Position numbers and translations under genes: made by a program. A stretch of 64,000 bases of DNA from positions 1,302,001 to 1,366,000 of the forward strand of contig NC_079245.1 in assembly GCF_028009165.1 (NCBI RefSeq), read 5' to 3'. This document shows positions 55,400 to 64,000 of the stretch, in pieces. Each line of letters opens with the position of its first letter. The first letter of the stretch is position 1. This DNA comes from Akanthomyces muscarius. Lineage: Eukaryota; Ascomycota; Sordariomycetes; Hypocreales; Cordycipitaceae. The notes under the pieces are model-generated. The model was given only the letters and a program-made list of their open reading frames with translations. It searched no databases and was not told where the DNA came from.

Positions 55400-57789
55400 A
55401 GTGGGCGTGTCTGTGGGAAGCAAGTGGTTCGAGGCATATGATGAGGGAGAGAAGAGGGGAGAGCGGCAGAAAGGGCAGGTTTGTAAAATTTATATCACAA
55501 ATACGATAAAAAGAACGTGTGTGTGTAAACAGAAGGCTTAAACGGAAATAATAGCGAGATCCAAGTCATCCCAGGCAGAAGAGATTTCCCCATTTTTTCG
55601 TTTGCAAGTAGACTGTGAATCAGCCTCCGGCGGCGTCCACATCATAGTCACAAGGCTGGATCAAACACCAACGCCACTAAAGTTTGCTACGATTAGTTAT
55701 TTGATTCAATCGCAAGATCCGAACTTAGAAGCCTGTGCGGCTAGTGGACTGCCAAGTAAGTGTTGAGTGTCAAAAAAGAAGACGCCGCTCAAATAAGTAG
55801 AAGCAGCACTTACTTCTTTTATATTTAATCCAGCAAGTACTCTTACTATCTTCATCATTACCTTCTTTTGTCCTTTTCTCCGGATTTTTATTTCTTTCTC
55901 TCTTTTCTTCATTTTCTTCCTCTTTACAGCTTCTCATTCTTTTCCCTCGGTCTGTTTCGTCTAAATGTGCAAGGCAGTGGAGTGGAACGAAAACTGTTTA
56001 TTTTATTATGACTTAGAGTTCTCTCATCAGCGCAGGACCGTAGTACATTTCTCCAGCACGCTCTCGAATCTTGGTGAATATTTACTCCTACCATGCCTGT
56101 AAAGCCGCTGCGCCGGTGGCTGTGTAAGTGTCTGTGTAGGTGTCAGTGGCTGTCTGCCGCCTAAAAGTCAGGGCAAAATCAGATCTTGAGTTTCACGCCA
56201 CCTTTGGTCTAGATGACTATCCATAATAAGTTTGAAAATTAGAACTCTTTACTGAGTTCGCATCAACGCAGAGGTTTTTTTTCTTTTTCCAGATCCAGTG
56301 GCTTTCTGAGCCACATGCCCAATACGGAGCAAACTTTCCATGACTTTCCTCGCTGTGCACCGGAGATCCGGCAAACGATATGGAGAACAGCTATATGTGA
56401 GCGAAGAAGGCCGAGTGCTCATCTCCTCACCATCTCTCCCGCTGGCAGCGTCTCCTTCGAGAACTGCCAGAGAGTTCGGTTCGCGCCGCCGGCCAACAGC
56501 TCGTGGGAGTAGGACCGGGCGTCAGGCTCCGGGGCGGACAGATGCGTCTGCCCAAAGCTATCGTAGTGAGGGAAAGTGCTTAAAAGCGCCAGGAACTAAA
56601 TAGCGGTGTATCGCCCGCATCGTATTTGTGCCATTTTGTGCTTGCAGGGACGTGCATTGCGCTCAGCTTTGAAAACCTCTGGGGCGGTCGAGCATGCAGA
56701 CGACGCGCAGCGTCTGTCACAGCAGCTTGTTTACCCTAGCTTAGGGATATTATCCTCGCAATCTTCCCCAGTCGTTTAAGAAATCGCTTATATAGATTTC
56801 TTGTTGCCTTAGGTATTGAAAACGTTTGATTTTCTTGCATATTCAGCTGCACACGTGAAAAGAGTCGCAAAATCGCGATTCTGGTACCGGGTAGCAGTTC
56901 CACGTCGTGCGCACGAGAAGACAACACTAACATATTACTGGCCACAACTCAAATTGGAATCTCGTTTGAGAGGTCTTTCGAATTTTATGCAGCATCTCGT
57001 CTGATAACGGCGGGGTTTAACTAAATATGCTGGCCTTGGTTGTGCAGCGGCTGCAAAGAGGCGCCGGATTTAGCGATCGGAGAGAAATCAGCGCTTCTGC
57101 CAACATTTCTCCACCAGTGAGTATTGCCTTCCCTAGTCTTGCCCCCTTCGCCGGATTGAATCAATCCTCGCCCAGGTACAGTTACACCCAGACAATCACG
57201 TATTGAAGACGACCCGTCACAGTATCCGGATAACGGCGCAGACTTGGCATGTTTCTTGCGGGTCACGTCTCGCCCCAATACCCTCTTTCAGCAACACACA
57301 CTAGGCAATTAAAGGTAGTTGCGATGGTTCTAGCTGCTCATCAGTGTAGTTATCGCTTCTTGACCCCAGCTTGTTTGACTGGATACGGTGCCTGGGTTCA
57401 TGCTTTGTGGTGCAACCATTCCGCATGGGCGGGCCCCGCGGTCGCCCGAAAACCGGGGTAAAAGGTGTAAATGGCGGCGAGCGGCGACGGTCCGCTGGTC
57501 GGACGACTAACAGCCGGTCCATTTCAAAGGTCCGGGGGAACAGGCCTTGTGGAACTGGCTAGCTGATAAGGCGCGCCCGATTTCGCCGTAACTGGGACTG
57601 TGACAGTTTGCTTCCCTTCTTATCAACAACTTAAAAAGATCTGTTTGGCCTCCCTCTCACAATTACACCAACACACCTCTTTGCTCTTTCTCCTTCGTCT
57701 TGGCAAAGAGTAGTTGTGCAGAAAATTTACTTTACACAAAATTTGACCAGGACCTCATCCGCGCGCAAGCGCCGACGACGTTATTAGCC
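55400..57789. other. Intergenic region, 2.4 kb
   Basis: Between the divergent HNH and P450 genes. No frame above about 90 codons is convincing. Pyrimidine-rich sequence at 55850-55960 on plus. No tRNA, repeat family or transposon frame is recognised. The P450 leader is near 57600-57789. Confidence 0.45.
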
Positions 57790-59558
57790 ATGCTTCTCGC
57801 CTCCCCGCTGACCGCCGTTGCGGCGCTGGTGCTGCTGGTCGTGATTCACCTGGTGCGATGCCTGCGATCACCGCTCGCCAGGCTGCCCGGACCGACAATC
57901 TCCAAGTACACGTCGCTGTGGCTGAAGTGGAACGAGATCAACGCGACCAGGACCGTATACATCCACGCACTGCACCGCAAGTACGGGCCTGTGGTGCGGG
58001 TGGCGCCGAACGAGGTCGCCTTTACGTCTTGGCCGGCCATCAAGGAGATTTACTGCTCTGGTGGCAGCGGCTACGACAAGACGGAATTCTACGACATGTT
58101 TAGGATATATGGTCGACGGTAGGCTTGCGATTTCGGGCTGCGTGAGACGGCGTAGAACTGACTCTGAGACAGCACCATGTTTACCACGTTGAACAAGGCA
58201 GATGTAAGGCGCATACCTTCCCGTTGATGTAACGGTTGCTGACAAGAGACTAAGCATGCGAAGCGAAAGCGTATCCTCGCCGATCGCTATGCAAACACCA
58301 ATATCCTCAGAAGTGCCTCTATGCATGGCATTCAGGAAAGGTCTGCCAAGTTTGTGCGCCGTTGCGCCTCAGCCTCCGGGGCCGCCGATGTTTTTGTGAG
58401 TGATCTTGTGTCTTACCCTGGGTGGCTTCACTAACAGTGGAATAGATGTGTATGTGACCGGAAAATGGCCCAGGTTGTCTCCATCGCTGACATGATTTAG
58501 CATTGCATGCCTATGCTTGTGATTGCGTTACCCATCATTTGTTTCATCCTCGCGGCACCGATTGTCTGGAGAACGAGAATGACGAAAACATGATGCACCA
58601 GGTGGCCGCTGACGATAGCCTGCAAAGTGCGTCTGATGCACATTCATTGACTGTCTGCAGTAACACTGACCTTTGTGTAGACCGTCTCATTTCCCACTAC
58701 GTTCCTAACTTGCATCGCATTTTCGGCGGTGTTCTGTACTTGTTTGCGAAGCCACGAGAAACACCGCTGGCCGACAACTATGTATTGGAAACCAGCCAAA
58801 GCCATGATCCCGCCACATTTACTTTAATGAGCCGCCTGGAGGAGAAGTCGGCCGAGCTGGAGCCTATTGACATGGCTGCCGAGTGTCTCGACCACATGGC
58901 CGCCGGCATCGACACCACAGGAGATGGGTTGTGCTTCCTGCTGTGGGAGCTGTCGCAGGCGCGCTCGAGTAAAGTACAAGAGAAGCTTGCCGAAGAGCTG
59001 CTAGCGAACCCTCAGGCACCTCTGGACCAACTCCCTTACCTGGACGCTGTTGTATGCGAGGGTCTCAGATGCTTTCCTCCGATCCCGATGTCTCTCCCTC
59101 GCTACGTTCCGGGAGGGGGTCGTATGGTGGACGGCTACTGGCTGCCTGAGAAGACCATTGCGAGCTGCCAGGCGTTTTCTGTGCACCGGATCAATGATGA
59201 TTTGTTCCCCGAGCCGGATAGCTTCAAGCCGGAACGCTGGCTGCAGGAAGAGGGGGATGCTGATCGACGACGCTTGCTGTTTGCTTTTGCCAATGGCGGT
59301 AGAGGTTGCATCGGAAAGCAGTAAGTTGTATTTTTGTGTTTCGAATCTGCGGGTTGGCGGCTAACGTGATTATGCAGCCTGGCACTTGCGGAAATGAAGA
59401 CTTTGCTTCGAGACGTCTACTCAAGATTTACCACTTTGCCAGACGCCTCGATGAAAGAGGAAGCGATGGAAATGTCTGACCAGCTCATTTCGGCTAGACC
59501 TCTAGGACAAAAGTGTCTGCTGCATTTCCAACCTCGAGCAGGTGGTGGCGAGGTTTGA
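57790..59558 (+). CDS. Cytochrome P450 monooxygenase
   Basis: Exons 57790-58118, 58173-58203, 58255-58395, 58446-58449, 58501-58626, 58681-59320 and 59378-59558 give 483 residues. An N-terminal anchor (SPLTAVAALVLLVVIHLVR) precedes the Pro-rich hinge LPGP, so it is ER-bound. Motifs are complete: I-helix AGIDTTGD, ExxR as EGLR (Glu337, Arg340), a PERW segment (FKPERW), and heme loop FANGGRGCIGK with the thiolate Cys420. The upstream frame is open, but the first ATG is at 57790. The 4-nt exon 58446-58449 is needed to keep frame between VF and LHAYACDCVTHHLF; it has a perfect GTATGT donor. An alternative is a small lesion there. No other biosynthetic genes flank it, so it is not evidently part of a secondary-metabolite cluster. 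The substrate is unknown. Confidence 0.85.
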
Positions 59559-61033
59559 ACTGGGCTGGTATTCTGTCGGGAGACGCTTCAGACGAGCGCC
59601 TTTGTGCGCTGACTGACAGTATTGCATGACGAGACGAGTCTAGAATATTGAACATGATGCGTATTGCAGAGCATGGCCTCTTTTGTATGCAAGGGTCGGT
59701 GAAATGTCTAAAGCCCAGTGTTGATAGCGACTTAGTGAGTGCTGCTCCTAGGCCAGGCACGGCCGAGTCTTAGGATTGCACAAAGGTGTCGTGGCACACT
59801 CAGGAGTGCACCAACCGAGCGTGTGCAGGCAGGGCTGCAGGCGGATGCCAGACGGGAGGTACCTGCGTGCATTTGGTCGCTCTGCATTGGACGATGCTCC
59901 ATTGGGCCACACCAGTTTCCATGAGGTTCGTTGGGCATTGGTAATAAATAAGCCAGCCCCTCTTGTCGTGATGGAGTGGCCTGTTTGCTGCAGGACGGAG
60001 GAGGCAGCTTTAATTAGGGCTACCAACGCATTTAGTGGATGCTGGGAAACCTAAAGTGCCTGAAATAGGTGCTTTGCCCGCCAACTGTGCGCGTAAAGGC
60101 CCTGTAGCCTTTCGTCGCCGTCGCTGCATCTGCCAGGCTGCTCGCTCCACCCCTGCTTGCCAGCCAAAGCCAGCAGATGACGGGAGACGGCTCGTTGCCT
60201 GCTCGCCTGCCAATGAGTCCAATGGACCACTCCCCTCCCACTAAGTTACAGCTTGCCTCGCCGCCCCTCCTCCGTCCCGTCCGCCCACTCCCTGTAACGC
60301 CGAAAATCCGGGCCCTGCCTGGACTTGCCACATCGACTCATCTGCGCTGCACAATTTTTTTTCTTTCCTTCTTCCTCTCTTCCTCACCCAACCGTGCCAA
60401 CTGCCTGCACTGCGTTTTGCCAATCCATCCAGCTCAGCCGCCATATCCAGCCTGTAGACTGTTTTTATCGGTCGCAGAGCGTCATCCACCGTTCCCGCAC
60501 TCGAATTAAAAATTTCGACCAAACCCCCGCTTCTAGCACCCTCCGTCGTCCGCGCCGCCGCGAACCTCGAGTCCCCCTCCCGCTATCCGATTTCGCCTGG
60601 CCTCCTTCCACGGCAGAAACAGATCATACAGCAATACTTTAGCTTGTCAAGACTCGTTTATGTATCAGCACGACCAGTTTAACGTGTCCAGACACATCGT
60701 CGAGCTGCAGCTGTTTCACATACGGCGCAAACCTTCTTCCCCCGATATCCATTCCGACGGTTGACATTTTGCCCAACGCAAGAGTTAATGCCTACCATAC
60801 GCAACGAAAGACCTTGTCCTCAAAAACTCATGTCAATCACAACTAGTCCTTTGTGATTTCCTTTTCGCTCCCGACCGGCTTCCACAGCACTCCGCCCGCA
60901 TCGCTTCGTCAAAGTCTACATGACTGCTTTGTCTGTTCAGATCTCTCCGAGTCCTGTCCATCACGCCCACAACACCCACTGAAAAAAATTACACAACCTC
61001 TCTAAAAGACCAAAAAAAATCAATACCGCCATC
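59559..61033. other. Intergenic region and eIF5 leader
   Basis: No gene recognised. From about 60350 to 61033 the sequence is C/T-rich with A-rich ends, typical of a long fungal 5' leader before the eIF5 ATG. Confidence 0.45.
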
Positions 61034-62290
61034 ATGGTTCTCGTCAACGTCAATCGCGAAGTTAGCGATAATTTCTACCGCTACAAGATGGAGAAGCTCA
61101 TCACCAAGGTTGAAGGAAAAGGAAACGGTATCAAGACCGTCGTCGTCAACCTTGTCAATGTCGCCAAGGCCCTCAGCCGTGACCCCAACTATGTCATCAA
61201 GTACTTTGCCTTTGAGCTTGGAGCCCAGACCAATACCGACCCCAAGGACGACCGCTGGATCATCAACGGTGCCCACGAGGCCGCCAAGCTCCAGGACCTT
61301 CTCGATGGCTTCATCAAGAAGTTCGTTCTTTGCCGAGGCTGCAGCAACCCTGAGACTGTCGTCATCATCAAGGATCCGCGCATCATTCTCGACTGCAAGG
61401 CCTGTGGCCACCGCACCGATGTTGACATTCGCCTGAAGCTCTCTGGCTTCATCATCAAGCATGAGAGCAAGAAGGGCAAGGGCAGCAAGGCCGACAAGAA
61501 GGCTGCTCGCCGTGCTAAGAAGGAGGCTGCCCAGAACGGCAACGGCTCTGGTGACGAGGGCTCCGACAACTCTGGTGAGAATGGCCAGAACGGCACCAAC
61601 GGCTATGCTGCTAGTGACGACGAGTTTGACCGCATTGCTCCTACTATTGACAGCGACAACGAGGTCAGAGACGATGAATGGGCTGTTGATATGAGCGAGG
61701 AGGCCGTCAAGGCTCGCCAGGCCCGACTTCCCGACGAGTTCAAGGGCAAGCTCAACATTGACGACGACGAGGCCGGTGGTGACAGCGTCTACGATGAGCT
61801 CGGTCAGTGGATCCAGTCTCAGGCCAAGGACAAGGGGGGCATTGATAACGTCGACTCCATCCAGGTCTACGTCAAGGCCAAGGAGCTGGGCATTGAGGGC
61901 AAGCACAAGACTATTCAGGTCCTTGTCCAGACCCTGTTTGACAAGAACATTGCTGCCCAGATCCCGAAGCGCGCTGCCATGATCAAGCAGATTGGCACTT
62001 CTGAGAAGCATGAGAAGGCTCTGCTTGGTGGCACCGAGCGTCTCATGGGCTTCCTTGCCGAGGAAAACCCCGATGTATACCCGCAGATTGTAAAGATCCT
62101 GCAGCTGTACTATCACAACGACCTCATCTCCGAGGAGGTTGTTATCCCCTGGGGCAAGAAAGCCAGCAAGAAGTACACTGATCTTGCTGTCAGCAAGAAG
62201 GTCCGCAAGTCTGCTGAGCCTTTCCTCAAGTGGCTTGAGGAGGCCGACGAAGAGGAATCTTCCGAGGAGGAAGAGGAGGATGATGAGTAA
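61034..62290 (+). CDS. tif5: Translation initiation factor 5 (eIF5)
   Basis: Intronless, 418 residues. The N-terminal domain opens MVLVNVNREVSDNFYRYKM, with Arg16 aligned to the GAP arginine finger (Arg15 in yeast). A four-Cys zinc ribbon follows: CRGC (100-103) and CKAC (121-124). A Lys-rich, Asn/Gly/Ser-rich linker (SKADKKAARRAKKEAAQNG) precedes the C-terminal W2/MIF4G-like domain, which ends in FLKWLEEADEEESSEEEEED, the acidic box that binds eIF2-beta and eIF3. eIF5 stimulates GTP hydrolysis by eIF2 on start-codon recognition in the 43S/48S complex. Context AUCAUGG at the start is good. A 436-codon antisense frame covers the gene and is a codon-bias artefact. Confidence 0.95.
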   Translation: MVLVNVNREVSDNFYRYKMEKLITKVEGKGNGIKTVVVNLVNVAKALSRDPNYVIKYFAFELGAQTNTDPKDDRWIINGAHEAAKLQDLLDGFIKKFVLCRGCSNPETVVIIKDPRIILDCKACGHRTDVDIRLKLSGFIIKHESKKGKGSKADKKAARRAKKEAAQNGNGSGDEGSDNSGENGQNGTNGYAASDDEFDRIAPTIDSDNEVRDDEWAVDMSEEAVKARQARLPDEFKGKLNIDDDEAGGDSVYDELGQWIQSQAKDKGGIDNVDSIQVYVKAKELGIEGKHKTIQVLVQTLFDKNIAAQIPKRAAMIKQIGTSEKHEKALLGGTERLMGFLAEENPDVYPQIVKILQLYYHNDLISEEVVIPWGKKASKKYTDLAVSKKVRKSAEPFLKWLEEADEEESSEEEEEDDE

Positions 62291-62736
62291 ATCTCGCAAG
62301 ATTTGCCCGTCAATTCTTCCCAGTTACTCTCACGCTTGACAATGTTGGGAAGGGCCTTGTTTCCCGTGCTTTTGTTCTGATGGAAAATGCAGAAAACCCA
62401 ATGTAGTGGTCATGTGCAAAACCTTTGAGTTACTTATGATGGTACAAATTGAACTCCGCTCGCTATCTATGTTTTGAACGCCCGTGAATGTAATTTTTTT
62501 TTACACTTTTTTGCCTCGTCAATTGATTATGAGGATTAAACGGAAGAAGTAATCAAAAATATGTTCGCCTTTCGCTGCTGTTCTATCTTGATGTTACATG
62601 GACTGAAGGCCACTCGCCAGATTGTCCCCAAACTAACAAAAATATTGCAAACTAAAAAAAAAAAAAAAGGTTCAAAGCAGCTTGAAAAAGACTGGCTCAT
62701 TCATGTCGCATCCTTGGTTCTTCCCGTATTCAACGT
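62291..62736. other. Intergenic region between convergent genes
   Basis: 3' regions of eIF5 and the guanylate-kinase-like gene. Contains a 15-base A run (62654-62668). Confidence 0.45.
62654..62668. repeat. 15-base A homopolymer
   Basis: In the convergent intergenic region. No evidence of a retroposed sequence. Confidence 0.85.
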
Positions 62737-64000
62737 CTAGGCCGATTCTTCTGGCTTTTCGTCTGCATCCGCCATGTCGGCGTCGCCATTAGCCGTCTCC
62801 TGCTTTTCCTCCTCCTCCTCCTCTTCGTCACTACTGTCGTCATCGTCGTCTTCTGAGCTACTACTCTCTTCCCCATCGTCGGCCTCAGGCTTGGCCTCTT
62901 CCATGGTGTCGTCACCATCGGCGCCGCCGTAGAGAATGGTGCCTAGCTCGCCGACTGCCTTGTCGACATCGTCGCTGTCTGTGGTGATGACGGCGTCGTA
63001 TGCTGCCTCGGCGGCCTCGTCGGCTTCGGACTCGGGCGTGTTGACGAGGATGTAGCGCGCCTCAAAGTCCATGTCTTTGGCAAACTGCGCAGCCTGTCAT
63101 TTGAAGTTAGCACGTACACGTGTGGGATGGGAAACACAGGCAAAACAACGCACCTCAATGTCGAGTTGGATGACGGGAACCTTGCCGGCTTCGGTCACGG
63201 CGTCAATCGCCTTGGTGCTCGTGCCGTAGTCGCTGCCATCGCGCTCGCCGTGCTCGACGAGCCGGTCGCCGTCGCGCAGCTGGTTGAACTCTTGCGCGCT
63301 GACAAAGTGAAACGTCTTGCCGTTGGTCTCGCCGTCGCCTGCCGTACGGGTCGTGTGCCGTACGACGGGCGCAAACACGCCCTTGTGCTTTTCTATCAGC
63401 TTGGCTTCGACGGCGGCGAGGGTCTCTACCGAGGAGCCCGCGAGGATGACGGGGGCGCGGTTGGCCGGCATTTCTTCGTCGGCAGCGGCGGCTTCGTTGT
63501 AGCCGTTTTCCTCGTCGTCGTCGGCTTCGGTGGGCTCCTCAAAGACGACGGCAATCTTTTTGGGGTCGTCAATCTTGTCAAAGGCCGCGAGGCGCGTGCG
63601 GCCCGCGATGCGCAGGGCGCGCCAGCTCTTGCTCGATTTGCCGTAGATGGCGGCTGCCTTGGTCTCGTCGTTGGTCGGCATGTCAATCTCAAAGTCGTCG
63701 TCGGCGAGCGGCCGCTGGAAGCTGTCGAGCGCGGGCAGCTGGTACCGCTCGGGCGGCTGGAGCTCGTCCATGGTCTTGGACGAGGCCTTGTTGAGAAACT
63801 CCATGGAGACGGCGCCCATGGGCGTCGGGCGCAGGCGCTTGCTGGTTGCCATGCGCTCCGCCGACGACCTGGCTTCGACAAAGTCGGCGGCTGTCACGGG
63901 CTCCCGCTCTATGGGAGGACAACTAGCCATCTTCCAAAAGACCCAGTTCTTGTCGCGCGCGAGCACCGTCTCGACCATGCGGTGAAAGTAGGGACCGTCG
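62737..64000 (-). CDS. Guanylate-kinase-like domain protein, 5' end outside window
   Basis: Exons 64000-63154 (partial) and 63093-62737, with a 60-nt intron (GTGCGT, GCTAAC, ACAG). The visible part has about 401 residues. An N-terminal region (MEFLNKASSKTMDELQ, YGKSSKSWRALRIAGRTRLA) leads into a guanylate-kinase-like fold: APVILAGSSVETLAAVEAKL where active enzymes have the GPSGxGKST P-loop, then VRHTTR, FHFVSAQEFNQLRDGDRLVE, HGERDGSDYGTSTKAIDAV, KVPVIQLDIEAAQFAKDM and EARYILVNTP. The P-loop Lys is replaced, so kinase activity is unlikely. The end is a very acidic tail (SSSSEDDDDDSSDEEEEEEE). Fungal proteins of this type are usually annotated only by the guanylate kinase region. The role is unknown. 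Confidence 0.75.

Noticed and set aside
57700..57789. Upstream extension of the P450 frame
   Set aside because: The open frame has no ATG before 57790, and the anchor helix begins right after that ATG.
60989..62299. 436-codon open frame antisense to eIF5
   Set aside because: It mirrors the strongly biased codon use of eIF5; the translation is Leu/Val/Asp low-complexity without a domain.

Overview
The window is nuclear DNA of a filamentous ascomycete. Genes carry many short introns (about 50-90 nt) with GTAAGT-like donors, CTAAC/CTGAC-like branch sites and YAG acceptors. Genes lie on both strands without operons, and the proteins match Pezizomycotina families. A Sordariomycete, probably Hypocreales, is my inference from overall gene style; nothing here fixes the species. 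I reconstructed exon structures by hand from splice signals and reading-frame continuity. Nearly every joined model sums to a whole number of codons; the exceptions are two genes with apparent single-base frameshifts.

Left part (1-13.2 kb), accessory in character: a 5'-truncated amidoligase-like gene with an apparent frameshift, an F-box protein, a DUF2306 membrane protein, a MetX-like alpha/beta hydrolase converging on a TauD-type dioxygenase, a decayed gene, a Thr/Ser/Pro-rich single-pass membrane protein and a small four-segment membrane protein.

Middle part (14-42.4 kb), mostly housekeeping: Gtr2/RagC-type GTPase (TORC1 signalling), APC/C subunit Apc4, coatomer delta, an acidic nuclear-looking protein, a conserved hypothetical protein, a 3.3-kb gene-poor stretch, a NIPA-type magnesium transporter, ribosomal protein uS3 (Rps3), a myotubularin phosphatase, the phenylalanyl-tRNA synthetase beta subunit, the PP2A scaffold subunit A and an Efm4-like lysine methyltransferase.

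Right part (42.4-64 kb), mixed: a GXWXG/DUF4334 protein with a homopolymer frameshift, eIF6, a Gln-rich 850-residue protein with a conserved-looking C-terminal region, a TPT/DMT-type sugar-phosphate transporter, an HNH-nuclease protein followed by a long in-frame open tail, a cytochrome P450 needing a 4-nt microexon, eIF5, and a guanylate-kinase-like protein running off the right edge.

No operon-like or defence-like system is visible. The points most worth a second look are gene-structure oddities: a stop codon inside a candidate retained intron (myotubularin), a 154-codon open frame after a stop (HNH gene), a 3-nt coding first exon (coatomer delta), a 4-nt microexon (P450), stop-free 54-nt introns, and a guanylate-kinase-like fold whose P-loop has lost its lysine.
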